Assembly (NCBI GenBank): GCA_009731375.1
Contig: BJOX01000231.1
Span: 513,351-535,460 of the forward strand
Direction of reading: 5' to 3'
Source of the DNA: Paulinella micropora
Lineage: Eukaryota > Cercozoa > Imbricatea > Euglyphida
Length of the DNA: 22,110 nt
The translations under genes and the position numbers were made by a program. The notes beneath the pieces were generated by a model. It saw only the letters and a list, made by a program, of their open reading frames with translations, made no database searches and was not told the DNA's origin. Within the stretch, counting starts at the first letter, position 1; each line of letters starts with the position of its first letter. Of the stretch, positions 1 to 11,045 are shown in pieces.

Positions 1-17
1 AAAAAAAAAAAAAAAAG

Positions 18-106
<89 letters not shown>
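1..106. repeat. Poly(A) tract followed by (GA)n
   Basis: A nearly pure A run with one G (1-54) passes directly into a GA dinucleotide array (55-106), then into the first unit of the 183-bp satellite. It could be a retroelement tail, but no element body is visible because the window starts here. Only the simple-repeat call is supported. Confidence 0.95.
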
Positions 107-108
<2 letters not shown>

Positions 109-110
109 AA

Positions 111-569
111 GATCGAGTCTGGGGCTAGCCACCCTGCAAATACGAGCTTCCACGTCCTCCTGGCTCCCACAAACCACAATGTATAGAGACAGGGGATGCA
201 GAAAATAGGACAGAAAACAAGGAATTTTGGCATTCAGGACACTCCCCTAACGCAAATATTTGCGCGAATTCCAAAAAATTATACCAGCATCAACATCGAG
301 TCTGGGGCTAGCCACCCTGCACATATGTGCACTCCTCCTCCTGGTTCCCACAAACCATGATTTATCGGGACAAGGGATGCAGAAAATAGGCCAAAAAACA
401 ATAAATTTTAGCGTTCAGGACACTCCCCAAACGCAAATGTTTGCGCAAATTCCAAAAAAAATAATACCAGCATCAAGATCGAGTCCGGGGCTAGCCACCC
501 TGCAAATATGACTCCCCACTCTTCCTGGTTCCCACAAACCATGATCTATAGGGAAAGGGGTGCGGAAAT
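111..569. repeat. 183-bp tandem satellite, about 2.5 units
   Basis: Units start at 111, 294 and 477 at the motif (G/C)ATCGAGTCTGGGGCTAGCC, giving a constant 183-bp period. The third unit follows the second until about 569 and is then lost. Each full unit carries a CGCAAATATTTGCG-type palindrome: perfect in the first, with one change (CGCAAATGTTTGCG) in the second. Divergence between units is moderate and includes small indels. A roughly 82-bp piece of this unit recurs 11 kb away at 11241-11323, so the family is dispersed as well as tandem. Open frames here cross unit borders and only reflect the repeat. Confidence 0.9.
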
Positions 570-572
570 GCT

Positions 573-646
573 GGGAGGCGGGTGGGTGGTTTTTGGGGGG
601 GGTACACAATTTCCGTTTTCTCCCTCCCCCCAAACCCCCCACCCCC
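573..646. other. Adjacent G-run and C-run tracts, potential G-quadruplex on each strand
   Basis: G runs of at least three at 573-575, 580-582, 584-586 and 595-602 satisfy a four-run quadruplex pattern on the + strand. C runs at 622-624, 626-631, 635-640 and 642-646 give the same pattern on the - strand only about 20 bp further on. The runs are read directly; folding is inference. The stretch sits where the 183-bp satellite decays and just before a (GA)n array at 666-704. Confidence 0.6.
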
Positions 647-663
647 TACTCCCAACACCTTTC

Positions 664-665
<2 letters not shown>

Positions 666-704
<39 letters not shown>
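666..704. repeat. (GA)n microsatellite
   Basis: About 19 uninterrupted GA dinucleotides. Confidence 0.95.
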
Positions 705-706
<2 letters not shown>

Positions 707-1076
707 CCCACCCGTGACCACTCGATCGGCTTCGCTTTCTCTCCTCGATCATACATCAGACTAGGGTCGTCGACAAGCTAGCATAGCAAGAGACAGATAA
801 AGGCAAGTGAAAAATGCAAACTCAAATTTCGGCAAAAAAATAACGTATCTTGCGGTTACAAGACTAGGGAAGAATTCCGGCCAACCAAAGTTGTGTGCAA
901 AAACAACGTATTCTGCGGTCACAAATCACTGGCCGAAATATTTCCTGGCCGAAATTTTTGACTCTTCCGTGGACATGTTTGGTGTATCAGCTCTGAATAT
1001 CCGAAGACATATCCACCCTACCTATATTCCTATATTCTTATCTATCTACCAACCACCAACTGGGGGCGGGGTGGAA
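705..1076. other. Non-simple stretch before gap; no gene seen
   Basis: Complex, mildly AT-rich sequence with no recognisable protein or RNA. It contains an imperfect direct duplication: AACGTATCTTGCGGTTACAA (about 842-861) and AACGTATTCTGCGGTCACAA (about 905-924), separated by EcoRI-like and GGCCGAAAT-containing DNA. The first copy of the TAGCATAGCAAG anchor (754-801) is here. The open frame crossing it runs into a gap and a poly-C tract and is not credible as a gene. Confidence 0.6.
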
Positions 1077-1265
1077 NNNNNNNNNNNNNNNNNNNNNNNN
1101 NNNNNNNNNNNNNNNNNNNNNNNNNNNNNNNNNNNNNNNNNNNNNNNNNNNNNNNNNNNNNNNNNNNNNNNNNNNNNNNNNNNNNNNNNNNNNNNNNNNN
1201 NNNNNNNNNNNNNNNNNNNNNNNNNNNNNNNNNNNNNNNNNNNNNNNNNNNNNNNNNNNNNNNNN
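1077..1265. other. Assembly gap (N)
   Basis: 189 undetermined bases. The right edge is a poly-C run (1266-1282), a plausible sequencing block. Confidence 0.99.
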
Positions 1266-1334
1266 CCCCCCCCCCCCCCCCCGCCCGCCCGCCGCCCATC
1301 CATCAGACTTGTATAGTTAAACAGCTAGCATAAC

Positions 1335-1530
1335 AAGACAGACAGATAGATTAATAAGTCGATAGGAAGGTATCTCTTCTTCAAAGATGAGTCGTAAAAA
1401 AGCTAGATAGATAGATTGATAAGATGACAGATTGATAATACGATAGATGGATAGATAGATTGATAAGTCTATAGGCAGGTTGCATAGCCTGTGATCATCT
1501 CGTCTTATCTTTCCTAGCATGAGCACCTGC

Positions 1531-1608
<78 letters not shown>

Positions 1609-1686
1609 GAGATAGATAAGACGATAGGCTGGTATCTGTTCCCAACCACTCATCAGACTAGGCTTATCTATCTATCTATCTATCTT

Positions 1687-1750
<64 letters not shown>
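1335..1750. repeat. GATA array followed by TATC array
   Basis: Degenerate GATA-like DNA (1335-1517) leads into a nearly pure (GATA)n at about 1530-1606. A short non-simple spacer follows at about 1618-1662, then (TATC)n at 1664-1750 with one TTTC variant. The strand sense of the tetranucleotide flips across the spacer, so the two arrays form an inverted pair able to fold back. Confidence 0.9.
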
Positions 1751-1751
<1 letters not shown>

Positions 1752-1993
1752 AGGGGATGGTGTGGGTGTGCTGGGCCCGTGGTGGGGTGCCTTATGTGTG
1801 CCTAGCCATACGCCTATAAGTCACATGCCGAAATAGCGACGGGAAGCACAATCCTGTTCCCTCAGGGTGCCCTTTCTCGCTTGTTGAGCCCGGAATAAAA
1901 CCCACAGTGCTCTGTCGGTTTATACTAGACTGTCGAACAGTCTCGAAACTCCATCTGCTTACTGGGTCCTCTGTAATGGAGGTGGGAGCTCGT
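1750..1993 (+). other. Non-simple block with LTR-like signals (upstream half of a 430-bp dispersed block)
   Basis: Complex GC-balanced sequence between a TATC array and the inverted-repeat arm at 1994. Visible signals on + are CCTATAAGTC (TATA-like, about 1813), GGAATAAAACCC (polyadenylation-like, about 1890-1901) and a 7-bp perfect hairpin at 1927-1943 (AGACTGT-CGA-ACAGTCT). A TATA-like site followed about 75 bp later by AATAAA is reminiscent of an LTR, but no TG...CA ends, target duplication or primer site can be defined. A multiplied non-coding block is the alternative. Confidence 0.35.
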
Positions 1994-2180
1994 TCTGCAA
2001 GGGGCGCTTATGGAACGAGCCCTGGCCCCGCCTGGTACTAGGGAGCTTTGGTATCGCCTGTATCAGTCCCTTCCGTGCAAACATCACGGCTTAGCTGGGC
2101 ATCGGGTTAATACTTTACCCACAGACTTCCTTGGTTGACGAAATCAGAAGCTCCTTTTTTCTGACATTAGTCGATATCTC

Positions 2181-2181
<1 letters not shown>
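1994..2181 (+). repeat. Left arm of an exact 188-bp inverted repeat
   Basis: I compared this arm base by base with the reverse complement of 14441-14628 and found no difference. Both arms abut the same kind of tetranucleotide array at the same boundary: TATC from 2181 here, GATA up to 14440 there. The other end of the right arm is cut by a gap. No protein family is recognised; a short frame from 2131 runs straight into the TATC array. Perfect identity implies either a very recent duplication or an assembly duplication. Confidence 0.92.
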
Positions 2182-2250
<69 letters not shown>

Positions 2251-2270
2251 ACTTTTCTTTCTTTCTTTTC

Positions 2271-2313
<43 letters not shown>

Positions 2314-2319
2314 AGTCTA

Positions 2320-2398
<79 letters not shown>

Positions 2399-2413
2399 AT
2401 CTATCTATCTATC

Positions 2414-2444
<31 letters not shown>

Positions 2445-2448
2445 CTAC

Positions 2449-2479
<31 letters not shown>

Positions 2480-2541
2480 ATCTATCTATATGTCTATCTA
2501 TCTATCTATCTATCTATTTACCTACCTACCTACCTACCTAC

Positions 2542-2582
<41 letters not shown>

Positions 2583-2600
2583 CATCTATCTATCTGTCTA
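2181..2600. repeat. (TATC)n array with TTTC, TGTC and TACC variant blocks
   Basis: Mostly TATC, with runs in which one base of the motif has changed and the changed motif has itself been multiplied: TTTC at about 2253-2269 and 2378-2398, TGTC at about 2319-2338, TACC at about 2519-2543. Variant blocks are clustered rather than scattered, as slippage after point mutation would give. Confidence 0.95.
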
Positions 2601-2629
2601 TCTAGCTAGCATAGTAAGAACAGAAAGGT

Positions 2630-2684
2630 ATAAAGGTAGATAGGAAGATAGGAAGATAGGTAGGTAGGTAGGAGATAGATACAT

Positions 2685-2715
<31 letters not shown>

Positions 2716-2797
2716 AGAGATAGATAGACAGATAGATAGATAGACAGATAGACAGATAGATAGATAGATAGATAGATAGACAGATAGACAGATAGAC

Positions 2798-2838
<41 letters not shown>

Positions 2839-2859
2839 CTATCTAGATATATATATAGG

Positions 2860-2898
<39 letters not shown>

Positions 2899-2946
2899 GT
2901 AGATAGGTAGATAGGTAGATAGTCTCTCTGCGCATCCATCAAGCTC

Positions 2947-3040
<94 letters not shown>

Positions 3041-3059
3041 ATAGATGGATGGATGGATG

Positions 3060-3104
<45 letters not shown>

Positions 3105-3536
3105 CGTAGCAAGACAGATAGATAGATAGGTAGGTAAGATGGATGAATAAACCAATTGAAAAAATGAAAAACAACAAATGCAAGCAGACTAGGAGCAACG
3201 GCAAGACCGATAGAGAGAGGTAGGTAGATAGGAAGATAGGCAGGTAGGTGGAATGGATAAATAAATCAATAAATGATTCTCTCCTTGCGCAGCATTCAGA
3301 CAGCTGCGTCGCTGAACAGCTAGCATAGCAAAACAGAAAGATATTTGGGTAGGTAGAGGGGGAGATAGGAAGGTGGATGGATGGATGGATGGATGGATAG
3401 ATAGATAGATAGATAGATAGATAGACAGATAGATAGATAGATAGATAGATAGGTAGGTAGGTAGGTAGATAGATAGATAGATACAACTGTTGGCCACACA
3501 GCTGACTGGCTACGTTAATACACATATAGATAGATA

Positions 3537-3602
<66 letters not shown>

Positions 3603-3636
3603 GGATAGTATGGATCGATGGATGGATGGATGGATG

Positions 3637-3712
<76 letters not shown>

Positions 3713-3715
3713 CAT
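2630..3715. repeat. GATA-type arrays with GACA, GGTA, GGAT and GA blocks
   Basis: Long (GATA)n tracts at about 2830-2930, 2948-3104, 3398-3483 and 3526-3711, with (GA)n at 2685-2710, GACA variants at 2727-2790, and GGAT variants at 3046-3062, 3372-3397 and 3618-3640. Non-simple islands at 3130-3340 include two related versions of TAGGTAGG(T/G)...GGAT(G/A)AATAAA. Two copies of GGCCACACAGCTGACTGGCT (3492-3511 and 3721-3740) each close a GATA array, so the second array plus anchor looks like a copy of the first. Confidence 0.9.
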
Positions 3716-3741
3716 CTGTAGGCCACACAGCTGACTGGCTA

Positions 3742-4056
3742 TGTATGTTAACTACGTCTGTATTTGCCTACATATCTGTATACATCAATATATATACATA
3801 CATTCATACATACATACATGCATACATATATACATACACACATGCATACATACATACATACATACATACATACATACATACATACATACATACATACATA
3901 CCATACATCCATACATACCATACATACATACATACGTGCATACGTGCATAGGTACATACGTACATACGTACACAAGTACATACGTACATACGTACATACG
4001 TACATACGTACATGCGTACATACATACATACGTACATAAATACATACATACATACA

Positions 4057-4090
<34 letters not shown>

Positions 4091-4435
4091 CATACGTACA
4101 TACATACATAGATACATAGATACATAGATACATAGATACATACATACATACATACATACATACATACATACATACATACATACATAGATACATGCGTACA
4201 TACGTACGTACATACACGTACGTACGTATCTACATACATACATACATATATGCATACATACATACATACATACATACATACATACATACATACCTGAGTG
4301 GCATGCTTCTGAAAGTCAAAAAGCCCTGTACATATACATACATACATACATACATACATACATACATACACATACAACCCGCACATATAATACATACATA
4401 TAATCATTCATTTGCACATACATAACATGCATGCA

Positions 4436-4487
<52 letters not shown>

Positions 4488-4628
4488 CATACATACATAC
4501 ATACATACATACATACACATCCATAACATACATACAGACATACAGACATACATACATACATACATACATACATACATACATACATACATACATTACATAC
4601 AAACATTACATACATACATACATACATA
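3742..4628. repeat. (CATA)n array with CGTA, GATA and TA variants
   Basis: Almost continuous CATA from 3780, with CGTA-rich blocks (about 3930-4020, 4195-4230), GATACATA (about 4108-4140) and a (TA)n core at 4463-4488. One non-simple island at about 4291-4332 contains CTGAGTGGCATGCTTCTG. Open frames on both strands are Thr-Tyr-Ile-His or Tyr-Val-Cys-Met repeats and are not genes. Confidence 0.95.
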
Positions 4629-4688
4629 GTGGCTTCTGTGCTCAGGTGTTGTATGTATGTTATGTATGTATGTATGTATGTATGTATG

Positions 4689-4719
<31 letters not shown>

Positions 4720-5433
4720 TGTTTGTATGTATGTATGTATGTATGTATGTATGTATGTATGTGTATGTACGTTTTGGATGCTGCAGTTGCTTGTGTGCTC
4801 AGGTGATGTATGTATGCATGTATGTTATGTGTTATGTATGTATGTATGTGTATGTCGTATGTATGTATGTACGTTTTGGATGCTGCAGTGGCTTCTGTGC
4901 TCAGGTGATGTATGTATGTTATGTGTGTGTTATGTATGTATGTATGTATGTATGTATGTATGTATGTACGTATGTATGTATGTATGTATGTATGTATGTA
5001 TGTATGTATGTATGTACGTATGTATGTATGTTTTGGATGCTGCAGTGGCTTCTGTGCTCAGGTGATATGTATGTATGTATGTTATGTATGTTATGTATGC
5101 GTGTGTAGTATGTATGTATGTACGTTTTGGATGCTGCATTGGCTTCTGTGCTCAGGTGATGTATGTATGTTATGTGTGTGTTATGTATGTATGTATGTAT
5201 GTATGTGCAGCATCCAAAACGTACGTATATACATACATACATACATACATACATACACACATACATAACATACATAACATACATAACATACATACATCAC
5301 CTGAGCACAGAAGCCACTGCAGCATCCAAAACGTACATACATACAGACATACAGACATACATACATACATACATACATACATACATACATAACATACATC
5401 ACCTGAGCACAGAAACCACTGCAGCATCCAAAA
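4629..5433. repeat. Higher-order repeat arranged as a large palindrome
   Basis: The anchor GTACGTTTTGGATGCTGCAG followed by TGGCTTCTGTGCTCAGGTGA occurs in + sense at 4629 (truncated at its left), 4768, 4870, 5030 and 5121, each followed by (TATG)n. It then appears in reverse sense at 5207 (truncated), 5295 and 5397, each joined to (CATA)n. The sense flips near 5200, where (TATG)n meets a reverse anchor starting GCAGCATCCAAAAC. The last reverse copy fuses at about 5428 with the first unit of the next anchor family through the shared bases CCAAAA. Confidence 0.88.
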
Positions 5434-5880
5434 TGATTGCCACTCATGAGTGAAGCCTGTTCACATGCATATTATGTTATGTATGTATGTACGTATGCAT
5501 GTATGTATCTATGTATGTATGTTATGTATGTATCCAAAATGATTGCCACTCATGAGCGAAGCCTGTTCAAATGTATATATTATATATGTATGTATGTATG
5601 CATGTATGTATCTATGTATGTATGTTATGTATGTATCCAAAATGATTGCCACTCATGAGTGAAGCCTGTTCACATGTATATATTATATATGTATGTATCT
5701 ATGAATGTATGTATCTATGTATGTATGGTATGTATATATCCAAAATGATTGCCACTCATGAGTGAAGCCTGTTAACATGTATATATTATATATGTATGTA
5801 TGTATGCATGTATGTATCTATGTATGTATGTTATGTATGTATCCAAATGATTGCCACTCATGAGCAAAGCCTGTATAGAC
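5428..5880 (+). repeat. About 103-bp higher-order tandem repeat, five units
   Basis: Units begin CCAAAATGATTGCCACTCAT at about 5428, 5535, 5637, 5740 and 5843, so spacing is about 106, 103, 103 and 103 bp. Each anchor continues GAGTGAAGCCTGTTCACATG, then an ATATATTATATAT segment, then TATG repeats with a conserved GTATCTATG variant. Here, unlike the neighbouring families, the microsatellite part is nearly constant in length. Confidence 0.88.
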
Positions 5881-6024
5881 GTTATGTATGTATTGTATGT
5901 ATTGTATGTATGTATGTATGCATGTATGTATGTATGTATGTATGTATGTATGTATGTATGTATGTATGTATGTATGTCTGTATGCTTGTATGTATGCTCG
6001 TATGTAGGTATGTATGTATGTATG

Positions 6025-6055
<31 letters not shown>

Positions 6056-6348
6056 TGTATGTATATGTATGTATATGTATGTATATGTATATGTATGTAC
6101 GTATGTGTATGTATGTATGTAATGTATGTAATGTATGTATATGTATGTATATATGTATGTACGTATGTATGTATGTATGTATGTATTGTATGTATTGTAT
6201 GTATGTATTTATGTATGTATGTATGTATGTATGTATGTATGTACGTATGCATGTATGTATGTATGTATGTATGTATGTATGTGTGTATGTATGTATATAT
6301 GTATATGTATGTATGTATGTTGTATGTATGTATGTATGTATGTATGTA
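5881..6348. repeat. (TATG)n array with interruptions
   Basis: TATG repeats with TATTG, TATATG and CGTA variants and no non-simple anchor. Nothing else is seen. Confidence 0.95.
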
Positions 6349-7090
6349 CCAAAATGGCGCAGCACGATAAGCGACCATACATACATACATGTATACATAC
6401 ATACATACATACATAGATACATACATACATACATACATACATAAGTACCATACATACATACATAGATAGATATGTATGTAGGTACCAAAATGGCGCAGCA
6501 CGATAAGCGACCAGACATTCATACATGCATACATACATACATATACATACACACATACATACATACATACATACATACATACATACACACATACATACAT
6601 ACATACATACATACATACATACATAGATAATGTATGTATGTACCAAAATGGCGCAGCACGATAAGCGACCAGACATACATACATACATACATACATACAT
6701 ACATACATACATACATACATACTTACATACTTACATACATAGATAATGTATGTATATACCAAAATGGCGCAGCACGATAAGCGACCAGACATACATACAT
6801 ACATATGTATGTACATAAATACATACATGCATACATACATGCATACATACATACATACATACATACATACATACATACATACATAGATAATGTATGTATG
6901 TACCAAAATGGCGCAGCACGATCAGCGACCAGACATTCATACATACATATGTATGTACATAAATACATACATACATACATACATACATGCATGCATACAT
7001 ACATACATACATACATACATACATACATACATTCATAGATAATGTATGTATGTACCAAAATGGCGCAGCACGATAAGCGACCAGACATTC
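6349..7090 (+). repeat. Higher-order repeat with CCAAAATGGCGCAGCACGAT anchor, six copies
   Basis: The anchor, continuing AAGCGACCAGACATTCATAC, starts at 6349, 6485, 6643, 6759, 6903 and 7055. Each is followed by (CATA)n and, from the second on, preceded by ATAGATAATGTATGTATGTA. The fifth copy has GATCAGCG in place of GATAAGCG. Spacing varies (116-158 bp) through CATA copy number, while the anchor is almost invariant. The tail of the last copy becomes the head of the next family. Confidence 0.9.
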
Positions 7091-7241
7091 ATACCTTGAC
7101 AATAGCCTTCACATACACATACACATACTACATGTATGTGTATGTGTATGTGTATGTGTATTGTGTATGTGTATGTGTAACCAAACAGACATTCTTGACA
7201 ATAGCCTACACATACGCATACATATACACATACTACATGTA

Positions 7242-7272
<31 letters not shown>

Positions 7273-7338
7273 GTGTAACCAAACAGACATTCATGCCTTG
7301 ACAATAGCCTACACATACACATACACATACTACATGTA

Positions 7339-7369
<31 letters not shown>

Positions 7370-7745
7370 GTGCAAGCGACCAGACATTCATACCTTGACA
7401 AAAACCTACATATGCATATACATAACATACATAACATACATAACATACATACATAACATACATACATACATACATACATACATACATACATACATACATG
7501 CATGCATGCATACATACATGCATGCATAACATACATGCATGCATGAATACATACATACATACATACATACATACATACATACATACATACATGCATGCAT
7601 AACATATGTACATACATACACACACATACATACATACATACATACATGCATGCATACATGCATAAATGCATATATACATTCATACATACATACATACATA
7701 CATACATACATACAGACAGACATCATACCTTGACTGTAACCTACA
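7081..7745 (+). repeat. CAGACATTCATACCTTGAC anchors with palindromic CACATA/TATGTG spacers
   Basis: Anchors start at about 7082, 7185, 7284, 7381 and 7720, the first four about 100 bp apart. Between the first four lies (CACATA)n, then TACTACATGTATG, then (TATGTG)n, so each spacer is a self-complementary hairpin (about 7111-7160, 7209-7277, 7311-7371). After the fourth copy a CATA array (about 7418-7715, with CATG variants) separates the fifth, diverged anchor. Confidence 0.85.
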
Positions 7746-7746
7746 C

Positions 7747-7789
<43 letters not shown>

Positions 7790-7800
7790 TATACATATAC

Positions 7801-7837
<37 letters not shown>

Positions 7838-8138
7838 TATACATATACATACACATACACACATATACGTACACATACACATGCACACATATACATACAC
7901 ATACACATACACACATACACATACACATACACATACACATACAATCTTACATATACACGTGCAGATACGCATACACATACACATACACATACACATAGAC
8001 ATACACATACACATAGACATACACATAGACATAGACATAGACATAGACATAGACATAGACATAGACATAGACATAGACATAGACATAGACATAGACATAG
8101 ACATAGACATAGACATACACATGCACATGCACATGCAC

Positions 8139-8181
<43 letters not shown>

Positions 8182-8216
8182 TGCATACAATCTTACATAT
8201 ACCCGTGCACATACGC

Positions 8217-8253
<37 letters not shown>

Positions 8254-8365
8254 TACATACAATCTTACATATACCGTGCACATACGCATACGCATACAGA
8301 TACACATACACATACACACACATACATACAAAATCTTACATATACCCGTGCACATACGCATACGC

Positions 8366-8402
<37 letters not shown>

Positions 8403-8502
8403 TACACGTACACATACATACAATCTTACATATACCCGTGCACATACGCATACGCATACGCATACACATACACATACACATCACATATACATACACACAC
8501 AC

Positions 8503-8545
<43 letters not shown>

Positions 8546-8620
8546 TACATACAATCTTACATATACCGTGCACATACGCATACGCATACACATACACATA
8601 CACATACACATACCGATATG
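7741..8620 (+). repeat. (CACATA)n hexanucleotide array with six ACAATCTTACATATAC anchors
   Basis: Anchors, continuing CCGTGCACATACGCATACGC, start at 7941, 8187, 8259, about 8329, 8420 and 8551. The first is most diverged (ACACGTGCAG). Between the first two, the motif changes to a block of about 17 (CATAGA) hexamers (about 8015-8115), a clean example of a variant hexamer taking over. Other spacers are CACATA only. Confidence 0.9.
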
Positions 8621-8634
8621 AGGAAAACAGAGAG

Positions 8635-9259
8635 CAGCAGCACCCAAGATTCGACCTATGTATGTATGTATGTATGTATGTATGTATGTATGTATGTATA
8701 TACGTACGTACGTACGCACGTACGTACGTACGTACGTATGTATGTATGTATGTATGTATGTATGTATGTATGTATGTATGTATGGATGTAGGTATGTATG
8801 TTATGTATGTATGTATGTATGCAGCAGCACCCAAGATTCGACCTATGCATGTATGTATGTATGTATGTATGTATGTATGTATGTATGTATGTAGGTATGT
8901 ATGTATGTTATGTATGTATGTATGTATGTATGTATGTATGCAGCAGCACCCAAGATTCGACCTTAGGTGTATGTAGCATGTATGTATGTATGTATGTATG
9001 TACGTACGTACGTACGTACGTACGTACGTACGTATGTAAGTATGTATGTATGTATGTATGCATGTACGTATGTATGTATGTATGTATGTACGTATGTATG
9101 TATGTATGTATGTAGGTATGTAGGTATGTATGTATGTATGTATGTTATGTATGTATGTATGTATGTATGTATGTATGTATGTATGTATGTATGTATGTAT
9201 GTCTGTATGTATGTATGTATGGATGTATGCAGCAGCACCCAAGATTCGACCTATGCATG

Positions 9260-9295
<36 letters not shown>

Positions 9296-9432
9296 TGTAT
9301 GTATGTATGTAGGTATGTAGGTATGTATGTATGTAGGTATGTTATGTATGCATGTATGTATGTATGTATGTATGTATGTATGTATGTATGGATGGATGTA
9401 TGCAGCAGCACCCAAGATTCGACCTATGCATG

Positions 9433-9466
<34 letters not shown>

Positions 9467-9780
9467 TGTATGTATGTAGGTATGTATGTAGGTAGGTATG
9501 TATGTATGTTATGTATGCATGTATGTATGCATGTATGTATGCATGTATGTATGTATGGTATGTATGGTACGTATGGTATGTATGGTATGTAATGTATGTA
9601 TGTATGTATGTATGTATGTATGTATGTACGTACGTATGTATGTACGTACGTATGCATGCATGTATGTATGTATGTATGTATGTATGTATGTATGTATATA
9701 TGGTATGTATGTATGGTATGTGTGTATGGTATGTATGTATGGTATGTATGTATGGTATGTATGTATGTATGTATGTATGT
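8635..9780 (+). repeat. (TATG)n array with five CACCCAAGATTCGACCT anchors
   Basis: The 23-bp anchor (CAGCAG before the motif above) occurs at 8635, 8822, 8941, 9230 and 9403, separated by TATG arrays with ACGT-rich blocks (about 8700-8737, 9001-9034). The first copy follows the last CACATA unit after GATATGAGGAAAACAGAGAG. The third lacks the ATGCATG that follows the others. Beyond 9430 only TATG and GGTATGTATG variants are seen. Confidence 0.9.
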
Positions 9781-9810
9781 ATATATGTATGTATCTATAT
9801 ATGTATGTAT

Positions 9811-9811
9811 G

Positions 9812-9879
<68 letters not shown>

Positions 9880-9895
9880 CATCTATCTATCTATG
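9811..9895. repeat. (TATC)n block embedded in a TATG array
   Basis: The array goes from TATG through isolated TATC units to about 20 TATC units and back to TATG near 9900. Phase is preserved on entry, which fits a G-to-C change that was then amplified. Confidence 0.9.
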
Positions 9896-10029
9896 CAGGC
9901 ATGTATGTATGTATGTATCTATGTATGTATGTAATGTACCTATGTATGTATGTATGTATGTATGTAGGTATGTATGTAGGTATGTATGTAGGTATGTATG
10001 TATGTATGTATGTATGTATCTATGTGCAT

Positions 10030-10082
10030 ATCACCAGCGGCGGGGTACAGACAGACAGATAGATAGACAGATAGATAGATAA

Positions 10083-10126
<44 letters not shown>

Positions 10127-10139
10127 TTAGATAGATAGT

Positions 10140-10213
<74 letters not shown>

Positions 10214-10263
10214 TCACCAGCGGCGGGGAAGTGTTTCTGTTAGATCATAGATAGATAGACAGG

Positions 10264-10341
<78 letters not shown>

Positions 10342-10380
10342 TGACCAGCGGCGGGGTAGTGTTTCTCTGTTAGATCTTGT
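10030..10380 (+). repeat. Three CACCAGCGGCGGGG anchors spaced by GATA arrays
   Basis: AT(C/G)ACCAGCGGCGGGG occurs at 10030, 10213 and 10341. The second and third continue (T/A)AGTGTTTCT..TGTTAGATC, and the first is cut after the G run. Spacers are (GATA)n with GACA and GTTA variants. The third copy carries a further 35 bp (10381-10415) of non-simple DNA not seen elsewhere. Confidence 0.85.
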
Positions 10381-10411
10381 GTTCGAGGCAGATCTCTTGC
10401 AATGAAATCTG

Positions 10412-10959
<548 letters not shown>

Positions 10960-11045
10960 CAGTGGTTGGAGAAAAAAAAAACACAGTGGGGCAGTAGTCA
11001 TCGAAAGAAGGCAGAAGTGAGGCAGTAGCTGGACAATAGTATATG

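Larger units (their letters stand above)
754..3340 (+). repeat. Dispersed anchor family around AGCTAGCATAGCAAGACAGA
   Basis: A short non-simple motif recurs five times between GATA/TATC arrays: 754-801, 1301-1346, 2604-2632, about 3103-3128 and 3290-3340. The better copies also carry the upstream part CATCAGACTNG or CATTCAGACAG about 20-25 bp before AGCTAGCATA. Partial upstream-only copies occur near 1650-1664 and 2932-2948. All copies have the same orientation and are followed by GACA/GATA-type repeats. This indicates that an anchor plus its microsatellite has been multiplied as a unit. The interval given is the domain, not one element. Confidence 0.7.

Noticed and set aside
1-106. Telomere or subtelomere from terminal simple repeats
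   Set aside because: Poly(A)/(GA)n is not a telomere motif, and no TTAGGG-type or similar array occurs anywhere in the window.
260-781. Overlapping small frames across the 183-bp satellite and GA array
   Set aside because: They are open on both strands, cross repeat-unit borders and end in dipeptide repeats (Arg-Glu or Leu-Ser) of the GA array.
807-1316. 169-codon + frame
   Set aside because: Nearly half is N and the rest ends in poly-Pro from a C run; the real part has no coding character beyond an open frame.
1317-3728. Long minus- and plus-strand open frames of Ile-Tyr-Leu-Ser repeats
   Set aside because: They are translations of (GATA)n/(TATC)n, open in every frame and ending where the array ends. 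The same holds at 9811-11115 and 14051-16857.
6349-9425. CRISPR-like appearance of conserved short repeats with variable spacers
   Set aside because: The spacers are the same microsatellite, not unique sequences, and the host is eukaryotic. These are higher-order repeats.
3741-9780. Open frames of Thr-Tyr-Ile-His or Tyr-Val-Cys-Met repeats, some over 350 codons
   Set aside because: These are translations of CATA/TATG and CACATA arrays present simultaneously on both strands, with no non-repetitive domain.
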